Shown here one piece after another: positions 22,690 through 36,400 of a DNA stretch of 64,000 bases. Source of the stretch: Litoditis marina (lineage: Eukaryota > Nematoda > Chromadorea > Rhabditida > Rhabditidae); the NCBI GenBank assembly GCA_964036275.1, contig OZ038436.1:23720639-23784638 (forward strand). The letters are read 5' to 3'. The position numbers and the translations under genes were made by a program. Every line of letters begins with the position of its first letter. Position 1 is the stretch's first letter. The notes under the pieces are model-generated. The model was given only the letters and a program-made list of their open reading frames with translations, did no database searches and was not told the DNA's origin.

Positions 22690-24203
22690 CGGACTTCATT
22701 CTATTTGTTGTTGTTTACATGTATCTATCCGGATAACTAACATATATCCCCTAAGTTATATTCGGGGTTACGAAGAAAAGTACTTTCGGGGGTGCTGTCT
22801 GTGATCTACAATAAACGCGGCACGTAAACGTACCGTAGTCAGGATTATCCCGGTTGCGAGTTACGAACCTACGTCTTCTCAGACCTAGGCTATACTGTTA
22901 GTCAATTGCACAGCTACGTGAAACATGTTAAACACAGCACAATTCAGGAACGTGCAACGACAAAGTGTACGATTCCTTATTTTAATGCCAACTTTACGTG
23001 ACTATTCAATTTACTTCTAGTATATATCACTGCTAGTCTCGCAGAGTGGGATCCAGCTACCGCGATATTCCTGTGATTGTACTCTAAACTACTAACGCAA
23101 CTTATTTTCCAAGATCCCCGAAGTTGTTACTAAGTTGTCAGCGAAAAACCTTAAATTGGCTTTGGTTTCACACTTTTGGAAAATCAATGAACAACTGTAG
23201 AGAAAACATGTGGTAGATACAACTTGAAAAATAAGTTGCGTGTTAATGTCAAAGTACATTCTACATCACCCTCTCAATTAATAGTTTCATATAGAGGTTT
23301 ATATTGTAATACTTAATAATATATGTTGGTTATTGTGGTTTTCGTTGGAATATCTGTGGGGATGCCTTGTTTCCCGTCCCGTTGTCATGATTTTATGTGA
23401 GAAACGTCAGTCAGATTCGAATCACGTATACTTTGCCATTTCGGGTGTCTTTGTTGGGATTATTCCTCCCTTTCTCTTGTGATCAGTTGTTTATTCAAGT
23501 ACTTATGTTCGTGGTGAAAAATGAATACTATCTCTCCACTGATTGAGAATTGTCCAAGTTATCATTGCAGCCTAGATAGGCTAAATGAAATGTACACTAC
23601 TATCCGAGCTCAGACAGAACATGAAAGGATAAAAATATATTTCGAGTGTAAAACGAAAACTAGAGAGAACAGATGATCGTGATGTATTTTTCTTACTGTT
23701 TCGTTGAGAACTTCAGGACCTTAGAAAAAGAGAGTCAACACTAAGTTTTTACCTTTTACGCAACACTTTTTAACAATTCTCCCGCGGCAAGTCCCCCGAT
23801 AATTGTCATGGAGATTGGTACTCAATATATGTCTTATTGATCAGCGAGACCGAAGTACAGCTCAACAATCCTCACGAACTCACCAATTTCGCGTTTCCCT
23901 ATAGTATGATCTTTCTGATAGCCAATTCTTGAATAGCTTTTGAAAGAGGATCCACTTTCCTTGTGGGGTATCAACCGAAAAACGCTCATCAGATGTTGGT
24001 GTTTTTTATGAGTTGATCTCATCAGGTTTCCAAAGAATCGCTATTTTGCTAGAGCACGCTGCGTAGAACACTTCTAGGTAGAAGAGTAGGGTGGTTATTT
24101 CTAGATAATAGTTTAGTGTTAATTTTTCAGATAAAACGACAGTCACAACTGTCTGCAGTCAGACAGAACAAAAATATTTCCAAATGAACATATGAATATT
24201 TAT
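22690..24203. other. Intergenic between ELOVL6 and GPX, no gene recognised
   Basis: Contains the ELOVL6 3' end (AATAAA at 22810) and AT-rich sequence. No exon with splice context or family signature was seen on either strand. Confidence 0.5.
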
Positions 24204-27200
24204 TTACAAGTTGCTTGTCTTTCCGAGAGCCTCTTCAACGTACTTGACCATTTCCTTCGGTTCCGTCGTGGGACCTGAACTACTCTAGAATTTGGCGGCG
24301 ACTCGCCGGCGACATGGAGGGGTCGGCAGAGTGTCGCCGGCGGGTCGCCTGCGATTATTTTTAGGTCCCTCACACTAAACGATCTATATTGTAATCAGAT
24401 ACCGGAACTGGTAATTTTACAGTTAATAAAAATTTTGTATATACTTATCGTCGCCAGAAATGAACACGATGAGATTCACGGCATCATAGTTCATGTATAA
24501 ATATGTCACCCACCTAAAAACTACCAGTATACGTATCTGATTAACATATATCTTATCCAGAACCAACGACCAAAAAATAATCGCAGGCGACCCGCCGGCG
24601 ACACTCTGCCGACCCCTCCATGTCGCCGGCGACTCGCCGCCAAATTCTAGAGTATTCGTTTCAAACTTAATCAATTGCTCTCAAAATCGTGTTGTCATTA
24701 TTCTAAATTATAACATCATCGCAACGGGTTCATCTGTGAGTCAATTGTTTGTACTAAAATGATATTTCTGAAATTACTAACACACGATGATGTATGATCC
24801 ACAATGTAGATGGAACGTCATCTGGTACGGGTATTCTAATCGCGTATTGTAAGATGATAGAAAAATGTATGAAATGACAAAACAATTGTTTGCACATTAT
24901 CGTGTAGTGCCACCATGGCAAAAACATACATGGAACGTTCTGTTTTTGAAATAACAGAGGGATGAAGTTCTAGACATAGTTGAGAAACGTTCAGATCTTA
25001 TTTAGGAGATCATTGTTGTCCAACTTTATTCGCTTCTCTTTCTCCGTTACACGCTTTCATATGCGTAATAAATCAGAAAGTAGGGCGATGTGGTTGGAAA
25101 GAATACCGAATCGAGGAAAGAAAATAAGAAGTTCGTACCGAATCGCTTCACAATCTTTCCGTCTCTGTCGATCAGAAACTTGGTGAAGTTCCATTTAATC
25201 GCGTCGAACAGGGTTCCTCCCTGCAAATCATCAAATCTTCCTTGTAGTTCCATCTTGACACACACCCTAATTCGTGACAGGAAAGCGAAATGATGAAACT
25301 ACAAACGACAACGGGTCGGGACAACACATGCCTTGGAACGAGCGAACCCTATTGAGATTAGTAAAAAGTGGGGGAACCAACAAATGTGTGAGTTATGTTT
25401 GATTTGACCTCGATATCAGCAAAAAGTGAACGATACGAATTGCTGTGATACTGTAGCAGAAGTATTCTGCAAAAATAGAACAATACAAATGTTGCACAAT
25501 GGTTCACGAAGCCCGCATGATATTTCAGAAATTGCCGAATGGTATTTCATGTGTGCTTTGACGACATGCGTGCGTTGTGAACCATTGTGCAACATTTGTA
25601 TTGCTCTATTTTTGCAGAATACTTCTGCTACAGTATCACAGCAATCCGTATCGTTCACTTTTTGCTGATATCGAGGTCAAATCAAACACAACTCACACAT
25701 TTGTTGGTTCCCCCACTTTTTATTAATTGTTCTATTTTTGCTAGTTGTACTCCTACAACTTCCTATGTTGCCTATTCACAGAGTGGATCTTGTAAACTCA
25801 GTATATTATTATGGAAATCTTAGTTTTGTGTGTGCACGAAGCCAAATGCAGACCATAAAATTGCTGGTGCTGTAATATAACGCTATTTTAACGCTAAGTT
25901 ACTGGCTCTGTGACTATCAACAACTGAACGAAAACGCTAAACGTTCCGATTGACATGTACACCGCTTTTAGCGTCGATAAGCGAACGGGATTGGCGCCAT
26001 TGAGCAATCTACAATTAGAGACACCAAATCACTTACAATATAGCCATTATTTCCGATACCACATGAAAAACCTTCATGTTGAAACTTTCTTGTTTTTCGT
26101 TCCAGCGCCAATTGGCACACGCGTCTGGCGCCAGAACGAAACGAAATTCTCTAGGTTGTTGAGCTACCAGCACACACTACATGTGTCAATTACTGAATGG
26201 AGTAATATTCAAACTATTCAATTGTCAGTTCGTGTGTTTTTGTTTTGGCGCCATTTGGCGTCTGTTCCTAGCCAGAAGATAAAATTCGGTTTTGAATTTG
26301 TGGATCTATATTTCACATTGGAATATTCAATATCTGTTAACTTGAAACAGTTTGATAGACGATAACTGATATTTTTCCAACTTTGGCGCCAATTGGCGCC
26401 AGCGCACAATGCCAACAGAACTTTTTTTGATTTTCAGATTGAGCATCTTACTTGCCATGTGATAGTTATTTAGTGTACCGAATTTCAGACGATTCCATTG
26501 ACGCTGTTGTGAGTTTGGGTTTTGGCGCCATCTGGCGCCTGGTTCGAGCGCCAGAAGAAAAATTTCAGTTTTGGAAGAAGACTTTCACACTTTTCACCAA
26601 ATTATTCAATTTCTATTAGTGTTCAACATTTTAGTTGATGATAAATAGTGTTTTGCCGTTTTTGGCGCCTATTGGCGCCAGCGCCGGGCGCCAATGATGA
26701 TGTATTCATCTCATATTTGGCGCGACGGGCTAACTTCTGCATTATAACTCATGTTCCAAATTTCAGCTAAATCGGTTCGGTAGTTTTTCCAATAGTGGTT
26801 TTGGCGCCTATTGGTGCCCGCGCCCGGCGCCAATGAGGAGCTATACATCTCATATTTGGCGCGACATGCTAAATTTCGCATTGGAACTGATGTTTCAAAT
26901 TTCAGCTAAATCGGTTCGATAGTTTTTCCAATAGTCATTTTTGGCGCCTATTGGCGCCCGCGCCCGGCGCCAGAGATTACATATACATTTCATACTTGGC
27001 GCGACGAGCTAACTTTTGGCATAGAATAGATATTCCAAATTTCAGCCAAATTGGTTCAGTAGTTTTTCCACTACGATGCGGACAGAATTCCGTGAGGGAG
27101 GAGGGAGGAGGGACGAGGGACGAACTCACGCAGAGCGCTTCGCGCTCCGCGCGATTACGGCGGAACTTTTCAACAACGACACGAAACCATAACTCAGGCG

Positions 27201-29132
27201 AAAATAATCCGATTTGGCTGAAATTTTCACACATTGTTCAATTCGTGATTCTCTAACGTTCTCTCCTTTTAGTTTTCAAAAAAGGATATGTTTGAAGATT
27301 TTTGGTAATCAAAAGGAAAAAACGAGTCCGCAATGGCCAAACCAAAGACAACTCACGCAGAGCGCTTCGCGCTCCGCACGATACACGATGTGTCTCCGAG
27401 TTCCCGATGGTATAAACGAGAACTATTCAACCAACCTAGTACGATATCGAAAATGTTAACATTGTGGAAATGTGATACAGACATTTCAAATAAAATATTA
27501 GCAGTTTGGATTTAGTTCTGTAAAACATTGCTTTTTCATGAAAAACGTCAGTATTCGTTTCACTTGCTCTTGTACAGTTTAACACATTACACTAAGATAG
27601 TGTAAGCGTGTAAGGATATCAGAGGGAACGACAAATGCTTTCTCTCCTACTGTGTTTGTATTTTGATCCCGTTGCGTTTGGGCGTAATTCCAGACCACAA
27701 CTCAGCTATATTTGCTCTTTTCTTCGGGTAGGTACCTTCTCCTTCTTGAGAAACTTGTAGAGTGGATCGGCTTTGTCTCCGTTAACATCTATTTTGCCGA
27801 ACAGGTCTGGCTCGAAGCTGAACTTGTCTTGAACGAACCCCTTGATGTCGATCTCACAGGCGGGTTCCTGAAAACAAACACATAATTATGGATGTTGACT
27901 GAAAATCGTTCAAATTTCCGGAAGCACACATGTGAAGTTTTTTTTAGGCTTCACAAGATTTTAGATCTATTATGATCAATGTCATCAATACCCTTAGCAA
28001 GTGGGGCAGGCTTAACTTCAGCCGTCAACCATGAAATGGTGAGTCATGTGTCGATATGCACCTACACCGAAAAGTTGGTCCTCTCCTATAGCTGATAAGC
28101 AAACCACTCTGAATGAAGTTTACCTGTCCTCCGAATTGATTGCAGGGAAACGCGGCCACTTCCAATCCTTGGCTCTTGTATTTATCGAGAAGTTCCTGTA
28201 AATAGCATAATTGAAGTCTTGGATAGTAGTACACTGACCCCTCTCACATTTGCGCTGATAGTCGAATCCTAAGTGCCGGGGAACGTAAGCTTTCTATTTA
28301 CTAAAAGCAATGAAAAGTATTTGAGAACGTTTCCTCAAGCTTTACGTGACTATGAAATAAGTATGTAGTATATGTTTATGTTTCGACACGATATCTGAGA
28401 TTCAGCTTATGAATTCGACATTGAACCTGGTCGTCGTTTTCAACTTTTGACGGTCAATTTCACTATGAGACTTGCTTGGATAGAGACAATTTCTGTAGTT
28501 TGATCACGAAACAGTCGGGTACTTATACCGAAAAGCATCGGAATCAAATTAGAATCCCAACAGGTTAAGACGACATTCACCAGTGTAGGTCAGGCACCAT
28601 AGCAAAGTCTCATGAAAAGGTTGGCAGATATGTGGTTAGAATGTGATCTGATCATCAGATTGAACTTGACTTTGCTACGGTGCCTACTTTGGAAAAAGCG
28701 TACCCTATATTTACTCGTGGAAAAATTGTACCTTGAACTGTGTGTAGTTGGAGTTGGTGAGGCCACACTGTGAGGCAACATTCACCACAATAACCACCTT
28801 TCCTCTGAAATACAAATAAAATTTGTATATTCCTTTTATTACAATTGGTTTAGTGTTTGTCATCTCGAACCGAAGTGGAAATCAATCAGAATGTGAGCCT
28901 TGTCCGTTTCAAAAATTGTAAAAGTGGAAGTTTTCCATGTTCTAGAACAAAGTGTGACTTTCTAATACGAAAAATATAGCGTTTTATAATCTGAAATTTA
29001 CACTTCGCTCTGGAACAGAGAAAGAAGTTATATATGTAGTCTTTGCTGAATGACTAACTTGTACTTGTCTCCCAGCTTGGTCGGATTACCCTCCGCATCT
29101 TTGACAGTGAACTCGTAGAAAGAAGTGACCAT
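24204..29132 (-). CDS. GPX4-like cysteine glutathione peroxidase (paralogue B)
   Basis: Six exons, 5' to 3': 29132-29059, 28804-28732, 28195-28124, 27867-27736, 25220-25139, 24274-24204, giving 167 residues with consistent phases. It is the short, monomeric GPX4/phospholipid hydroperoxidase type, which reduces lipid peroxides with glutathione or thioredoxin. The peroxidatic residue is Cys38 ([13 protein letters not shown] codon), so it is not a selenoprotein. Gln73 (FPCNQFGGQ) and Trp127-Asn128 ([10 protein letters not shown]) complete the active site. There is no extra N-terminal targeting sequence. The ~2.5-kb intron 4 holds the composite repeat at 25357-27382, and intron 5 holds a foldback at 24281-24654. 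An AATAAA overlaps the stop codon (24204-24199). Exons 2-4 are almost identical to those of the paralogue at 37.3-38.8 kb. Confidence 0.93.
24281..24654. mobile_element. Terminal-inverted-repeat element in GPX-B intron 5
   Basis: The first ~88 bp (TACTCTAGAATTTGGCGGCG, ACTCGCCGGCGACATGGAGG, up to GCGATTATTTTTAGG) is mirrored by 24567-24654. The core of ~195 bp is AT-rich and non-coding. The first bases lie 7 bp from the exon 6 acceptor. No target-site duplication is obvious. Confidence 0.8.
25357..27382 (+). mobile_element. Composite non-autonomous element, copy 1 (GPX-B intron 4)
   Basis: Begins ATTAGTAAAAAGTGGGGGAA. The first ~370 bp (25357-25727) is itself a palindrome closing with CCCCCACTTTTTA. 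The body is rich in paired TTGGCGCC blocks and has three ~140-bp tandem units from about 26661 to 27080. The end carries a GC hairpin, GCAGAGCGCTTCGCGCTC, followed by CGCACGAT; the same hairpin also occurs internally at about 27128. A second copy lies inverted at 41680-43647. No long ORF exists. The palindromic head, tandem core and 3' hairpin recall Helentron-associated (HINE-like) elements, but that assignment is a hypothesis. Confidence 0.75.
26661..27080 (+). repeat. Three ~140-bp tandem units with GGCGCC blocks
   Basis: TTGGCGCCTATTGG recurs at 26662, 26801 and 26941, each followed by CGCC.GGCGCCA, a TTTGGCGCGAC block and TTTCAGC.AAAT.GGTTC.GTAGTTTTTCCA. This is the core of the composite element and is mirrored in the copy at 41.7-43.6 kb. 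Confidence 0.85.
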
Positions 29133-30450
29133 TTCGAATAGTTCAACGAATAGAAAAACTTCCTGAAAGCTATACCTTGTGCTTGAAAAATAACGGAATC
29201 CGCGTCATCGATAAAACACATTTCCGAATTACGGTGAAAATTCATCGGACTCAAACTACACACAGCAATCTGTAACAGAAGCTAAGTTTGGTTTATCCTC
29301 TTTTCTCTTCAGCGGACCCATTTACCAACATTCGAGTGCGGGTAGGTCAAGGAAGCCCAGTCTAAGTTTATCTGAACCTTAAAACACTCGATATTCGGTC
29401 ACAGGAATAGTTTCCAGTCTCGGTACATCATGATTGAAAAACAGAAATAGCAAGCGTTCTTTCACTGTACAACTCTAGAGAAATCAATTTCCATGAGCAC
29501 CTCAGTGCAAGTAGATGACTGCAACTGCTACGACCTGAGAGAGCAATTATTCTTCATACTGTGAAAATAGTTAGAGTAAAGAGACCGCAAATTGAATGGA
29601 GAACTGAAATGATTCTTTCTGTGCTAGTCTGAGTATATTCGAACCAGTTTTTCCAGACTGCCAGGAGCAAAAAAAAAGAAGCAAACTTGAAATTTCCACT
29701 TCGTGAACAAACCAATTTCGGACTTTTCACCGATATTTACACTTATTCTGCATATGTTCGTCTTTCAATAGTGGAATTCGTAATACAATGTAGGTGTCAC
29801 TCAGAGCAGTTAAACACCATAGGACTATTCTACCCTATAGACAGATGTATTTCTCAACAGTGAAATATAGAAAGTTTTCTATTGGGTTTTAACTATTCTG
29901 CCCCTTACCAGTAGAGTTTACACCAAAAATTAGGAGGGATAAGGAAAAGGATTCAGTCTAAGTTTAGCATGAAGAAATACAAATATGTTGGCCAAGCATA
30001 GAAATTGAATGGTTTATATAGCACCGAATGCAGTTGTTTGTCCTGGTCTTATCGGTTTCATATGTACAAAGTACGTAATGAGAATGAAACTTATGTGATG
30101 ATGACATTGAAGCTACATTGTAGCATAACATACCACGTCATTGTAATGAGAACTTGACTTCAGGTAGAGACTAGAGAAATTCATAGCAGTTCCTCTTCAT
30201 AAGTCTTTTAAGTTTGAAAGGTGAGTCACCAATCAGCTGTCAGTAGCACACCTGAATTAACTTTCTATATCTAAAATCCGAATTTAGATCACATTTTTTT
30301 TTTGTTTTTCAATTTTAAACTGTCTAGATAGAATAATATAATAAAAATATCTTTAGATTCAGAACATGACAAAATAACAACGTGGAACGGGTGAACATAA
30401 ACTGCACAACATGAACAACAAACAATTAGAAAGTACAACATCGTATTCGG
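29133..30450. other. Intergenic between GPX-B and BRAT1-like gene, no gene recognised
   Basis: About 1.3 kb of AT-rich sequence holding the GPX-B promoter side and the BRAT1 3' side. No exon was seen. Confidence 0.5.
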
Positions 30451-33400
30451 TCAATAACAATCGATAGTGTCTTCGATATCGATTTTTAGAGCAGAGATCA
30501 TATCGGAGAGTATGCGAAGGGTTGGATCGACTGGCGCTATCTCGGCTTCTCCCAGCAGACGGCGGACTCGCACTCCAATTTCCGCGTCCTTCAAACATTT
30601 ATTGGATTGAAAGCAGTTTGTATACGTTGTAAAACATCGAAATATACTGACATTTTGAGATACATTGTGAAACATATCAATATAATGTTCATAAAAGAAA
30701 TTTAGACTATAGCGATGATCGAACAGAAAACCACTGCGTATCCGCTTTCCAATTCAGACACGCATTAGTTGAAAACGAACATAGTTCTGAATGCGTTGTT
30801 ATATTGTTATACGAACGAAAACTTCCGCAAAACCATGGTTGCGCCACTACATCCAAATTTCATGAAAGCCAATACGCGACTATCCGTAAAACGGGTAGTC
30901 GCGTGAATCGTAGAGAATCTCAAGATGAAACGCAACGTACTTCTTTCCAGTCGAGCAACTCGTGTCTGGTTCTATCTGCGTACTCGGGGCTTCTCATGAG
31001 ATACTCGCAGATGGTGAGCATCTCCTGTCTCACATCGTAGTCTGTATCCTCAATTGCCTTCTCCAGAATATGATACCCCGCCGAGAGAGAGTGCGGCAGA
31101 CTGGCAGACAAATGACGAATCGCAATCAATCTGCAAAGTATATACTTTTATGGTCAAATACAGTTTTGGATTTCAAAACGAAAAAAGGGCTTCAGTGTTG
31201 TATTCTGACAATATGCGAGACGATAGAGCACGAAAATAGAGTCCAGATCAGCGCGGAGCTCCGTGAGTTTCATGCATACGACCCCCGTAAACTGACCTCG
31301 GTTCGGGGTCGTGATCCGATAGAATGACCGTCTGGCACAGACCAACATCTGCCTCCTTCTGTTTCAGAAGCAGACGAAGGGCCGACGAACGAACGTAGGG
31401 CGAGGGGTCGCTGCGCACCAGGGGAGTCACGTCGCCTGCAAACAGACGACGATTGCGAATGACCACTACTGAGTCGAATCACCAGTACTTATTGGCCAGT
31501 AACGATAGAACGGTACTCAACTACAAACCCAGCAGCACAACACGTCATGTACAGTTTTAGCGAGCCATATGAAAGACAGCACAACTGAAAGAACATCACA
31601 AGTTCATCCGCTCCAACGTTGCAGGTGCGGTATCTCAGGCTTCTCTCGAATCTACCTTACTAAGGGCTTCGACATGATAAAATTAAGATACACAAGACGT
31701 TAGAGAAGACAGTGTCTCACCTAGAGCCTCGCTAAGAGCGGGAAATGATGTGGCTATTTCGAGAGCAGTGTCCCTCGTCTCCCAAGTATCTGCCGCGATT
31801 GCTGAAAGACGAGAAATACAAAAGAAATATATCTAAACGAAGTTTTGACCATACACCGCTACGGTCTGCCTATTGTTCAAGAAGTCTACCATTGTTCAAT
31901 TATGCATACATTTAATTATATAGTCTATATTGAAGAATGGATAGATTCCGACGAAATATTCAGGTGAGCCGCTTTCAACTTAACTCTGACTGATCGGTCC
32001 AATTACCATTGTGTGAAGGAGTGAAGGTGGCACACCACGGAATTACAGACAAACTCACCCTTGGTGAGAGCCGCGAACAAGTTCCGCTTAATATTGTGCA
32101 TGGGCGGTACGTCTAGACACGTTTGGCCGTACGCGTTGCACAACTGCTCCAATAGACAAGGCGACTCCTGCAACAACCTTCTCGAATGATACTCATAAAT
32201 AGCAACAGAGAGAGAGAGGGGGGGGGAGAGAATGAGATCAACGGGAGAATATTCTCGAACCGATAATGTACTATAAGTATAAGACCATACAAAACAACTA
32301 GTCTTCCGAGAGCTCTATCACATCAGATCGCTTACTGGGTGTTCAAGTCATACTGTAGTGCAGGTAGGAATGAATAGGACTACAATGTTTGATGTGATAC
32401 CCCTATTTCCACCCACCAACAGCCGTTCTTCCAGCGCTTCCATGACAGAGACAACCTGGGCAACGGGATATCGTGAGCACAATCCAGACAGGAAACTAAA
32501 TGAGCGGTATCATTGACCTTTGAATAAATGTATAAGATGTACTTCATGTCTTACTCTCTTTGAACCTTGGTATTTGGGTGTACGGATATCCTGCTCTAGA
32601 CCACTGTGTTTGTAGTTTGATTCCTTTGCAATGCAGTCAAAACTCGGCTATTCATCTGTACGTGGGGAGCACGCTACAGTTCACCTGAATCCTTAGCAGC
32701 TGAAATGAACGTATTCGAAATGAGATAGACTGGGTACGATACCCTCTAACTGTTGCGAATATTGTGAATGAACGTTTCTACTGAAAACCGGACATCACTT
32801 CCACTAGGAAAAACTGGGTAGTTAGAGTTGCAAAGAATATCACATACGAGATAGATTGATTCATATCGACACATATGATACATGCCGAGAGTCATTGATG
32901 TACCTTTTCACGTCTGATAGCGGGGCAGTTCGTCGATTCCGCAATAACGCAACAGCGGATGGAAGATGTTCCTTGACTTGCTGAAAGTGACGTGAAATTA
33001 TGTCCGACTGTTCAGCACCCACTATGACCGATTACAAGAACCACCCGGCTACGAGTCAAGTGAGCTGGAAAAAAATATGCGTGAAATTTACATTAAAACC
33101 GGACAAACTCACTCAGACGCTTAGATAACTATACACTCTGTTTCACGAGAGTGAAGCGACTTTTGAAAAACCAGTCAGAATTTGATATATGAAGCAGTGA
33201 GATAATTACTTAACAGGATCCCAGGTATGTTATTCTGAAGTTTCATGAACGGTGTTGTTTGGATAAAGCTGTGTTACGGAGTGGTCCTGGTTGAGAAAAG
33301 GTTCTCGAAGCACAACTCCAGGTACGCAGTTCCTCGTTGAACGGACATATTCATTCAGAAACAGTAGATGTTACCTCATCGCTCAGCGCGTTCAGCAACT

Positions 33401-36400
33401 GTACAAAGTGGCGAAGTTTGACGGCTGGCGACAAGAGTACGTGGTCTACCAGCTGAGAGAATTGGGGGTGGGAAGAGTTGCTGGAAGGAAGAACTGCTAT
33501 TGGGTGGAAACATCGAACCGAGCAACGGGAACCATACAAACGACTAGTGTGACTATCATCGCCAAGTTGAACAGAGATGGCCAGAAAACTTGGTGGAATG
33601 ATGCAATAGTGAAACGATTACGGATTACTAGTCCCCGCGTGCGGCTGGTGCAACATATCGTCCTAACTACTGTGTTAACCTTTGCCCCGTTGTCGAATAC
33701 AACAGTTTTCCTCAGTTGGAGTAAATTGGATGGAGGCGTGTCGCGGAATATTGTGACACATGTCATCATAACGTGGATACGTGTAGGACTCTTAGACATT
33801 CATAGTGGAACTCATAATCCTGAATAGTTTACTTTACCTCTTAATTCCATTTTTGAGCTCCCACCTCTGAATGATTGTCATCAAAACCTCCGTTCGGCTA
33901 TTCTGACTGCTCCATTTACTGGACTTTAACTCATCGTCTAGCTGGGTGAAACGTCTGAAATCATTTGTAAGACATGATACATGACTGCACTCAACATACA
34001 ACACAGGATACTTTGTATCGCGTATCACTTCGTGTAGAGTGTGTTGTTTGTGTCAGTGCCTTCTAGAAATTTAATATGATCAACTATTTACGATCAATTG
34101 CTTCGGAAAATGCGTGCCGTGAAAACAGTATAGTGGCCCTGACTGACGCTATTCTGCCTGCGAGTTCGTAGACAGCTTGTCCGACGCCAGTCGACTGTTG
34201 AATGGAAGACAGCAGAGAATGCCTCTGTGTATCGGAAAGAATCTCGAAGAAGTGGAGAAGAATAGTAGATAGTCCGTTGCGAATAGTCACCAGATCCTGG
34301 AAAAGACCATTATACATACCACTTCTATCTAATGATGACTCTTGAGTTGCTAATCCGCGCATAGCGCGCACATAGTCAAAAGTAAACAAACACAAACATT
34401 ATGGAGGGAACAGCTAATTTCAGTACTCTGGGATTTTCATAAATGTACAGCTAGGTAGCAACAACAATCATACCCGAGAACAAACGAACAAGGACACATG
34501 CCTTCAATCTAGCTCACTTGTTGGCGTTGCTCGAGGAATGAAGAAATGTAGCGTATATAACTTAAATTTCTTGTCAATTTAGCAATTTTCAGAGAGCAAG
34601 AAAATCGGAAAATTTCGATGAATCACAGAATTTATGTTCGCCTATTGAAACCCGTATTATAGTACAATTGTGAATGAATGTCGCTTAACTGTGCGCTGTT
34701 AATCGTCAATGATCTACAAAATACAAGTGGATTTGACTAGAACTCACGTTTGCGTTGAATAAGTCAACAATGTTGTGCAGGAAACTTCTGGCTGTATCTG
34801 TTGTGAATAGACAAATGAAATCTTCCAACTTCCTGCGGATGAACACACTCAGCGACTCGTCTGGCAGGATTTCCAAGGCCCACGTCAAAACAACTGCAAC
34901 TTCGACTTTTCATTCACATACTTCTTGATGTGACGCATGCAGGCGGGCAGTATCAATGCTCAGCTCCTAATTTGATCCTAGTGCGACTTGTCCGTTGAAA
35001 AGTATACGGTGCTACCTACACCTACTTGTTTGCAATTATCGCCGAAAAAAAGACAGTTCAGCTGATAAACGCTTATATTTCAGCACAGATATGTCATTGT
35101 TCTTTTAAAGACAGAAAAACTAACCAGACCAGTCAGTCCTGGCATGGAAACACGTGGCGTAGAGGTGGAGAAGATCGGAGAACACGCGAGGAGATCGATC
35201 TTGTTCCAGCAACCTCTCAGAGCTGGCCAGAAAGGTTTGCACGACTGCGGCATCGATGCACGCCTACAAATGAATAAGATTCACCAAATGAGCATTAGTG
35301 AATGATGTATCTAAAACCACTTGTACATTCGTCAGTGGCCACTTCTTTAAAAAAAAAACTTGTCAATGCACTTTATCGGGTGTTTTTTTTTCACATTTCA
35401 CAATATAACTTGCTGATATTGTTATGCGATCGCACAACCTTGTCTATTGAATTGTCAAGTTCATTTTCCTGGCGATTTACAAGTCACTTTGTTTTAGAGG
35501 TGCAATCGAGAATGGAAAAGATGAACAAACCCATAAATAAACCGTGTCACAAGTTGATGCAACTAACATCATTCATCACCTTATCATTCATATATTTTTT
35601 GCATACCAACTCAAGATTCAGTATGGATACATTTCAGAAAAACACAGCTAGAAGTCACGGTTTTGCAACTGTAATTATTGTTCAATTCACAATAATCGTT
35701 ATTTGTGAAAAGGGACTCGAGCCAGCCGTAATTACTCAGACAGAACCTGGGGTAGTTACAGGGGGAAATAAAGGGGCGTGGCTTATAGGGTCAGGCGTGG
35801 CTCGAAGAATCGATGCCACGCGCCAGTTTTTGAGTCTTCAACGCGGCAAAAGTGCGGTTTTGAGTGGATAAAATAGAATTTTGAGTGAAAAAAATTGAAA
35901 TTAGAGAGAAAATTAGATCTAAATGCATATATTTCCTCTTCTTTTGTTAAAAGATGGAGAAGTTTGGTTTTTAGAATATGGGACTTAGGGGGTACTTAGT
36001 CCGGAGTTCGCTACCGCAAGACTTGGTACCAGTGGCCGTATTCACCAATCCTCGGGAAGCTAAAATACCTTCCAGCGGGAAGTTAAAGCACGAAAATAGT
36101 GTGCTGGTGAGGAGGGTCCAGAGGCGCGGGAAGCTTTTTTACCTTCCCGGGATCTTGGTGAATACGGCCACAGATTTTCCACGGCTAAGTCCCCCGAGAT
36201 TTGTCATAGTACCAGCCGTCAGAAATAATAAGTACAGATCATCATAACATTGAATTGAACAACACTCACGTTCGTTTTGACGTACTTTTCCATCAATCGA
36301 ATGTACAATGATACACATACAGACGATTGTTCTTCTAACGCCAATGTTCGGAGAGAGTTGAGAAGAAACTGAGCTACCAAACGATCTGCAAATAGTCGTT

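Noticed and set aside
28732..28804. Possible selenocysteine glutathione peroxidase
   Set aside because: The active-site codon is TGT (Cys) in both paralogues, with no in-frame TGA, so no SECIS element is needed.
33291..33827. 178-residue open frame on the plus strand
   Set aside because: Overlaps the minus-strand BRAT1-like exon at 33375-33452 and has no recognisable domain or splice sites.
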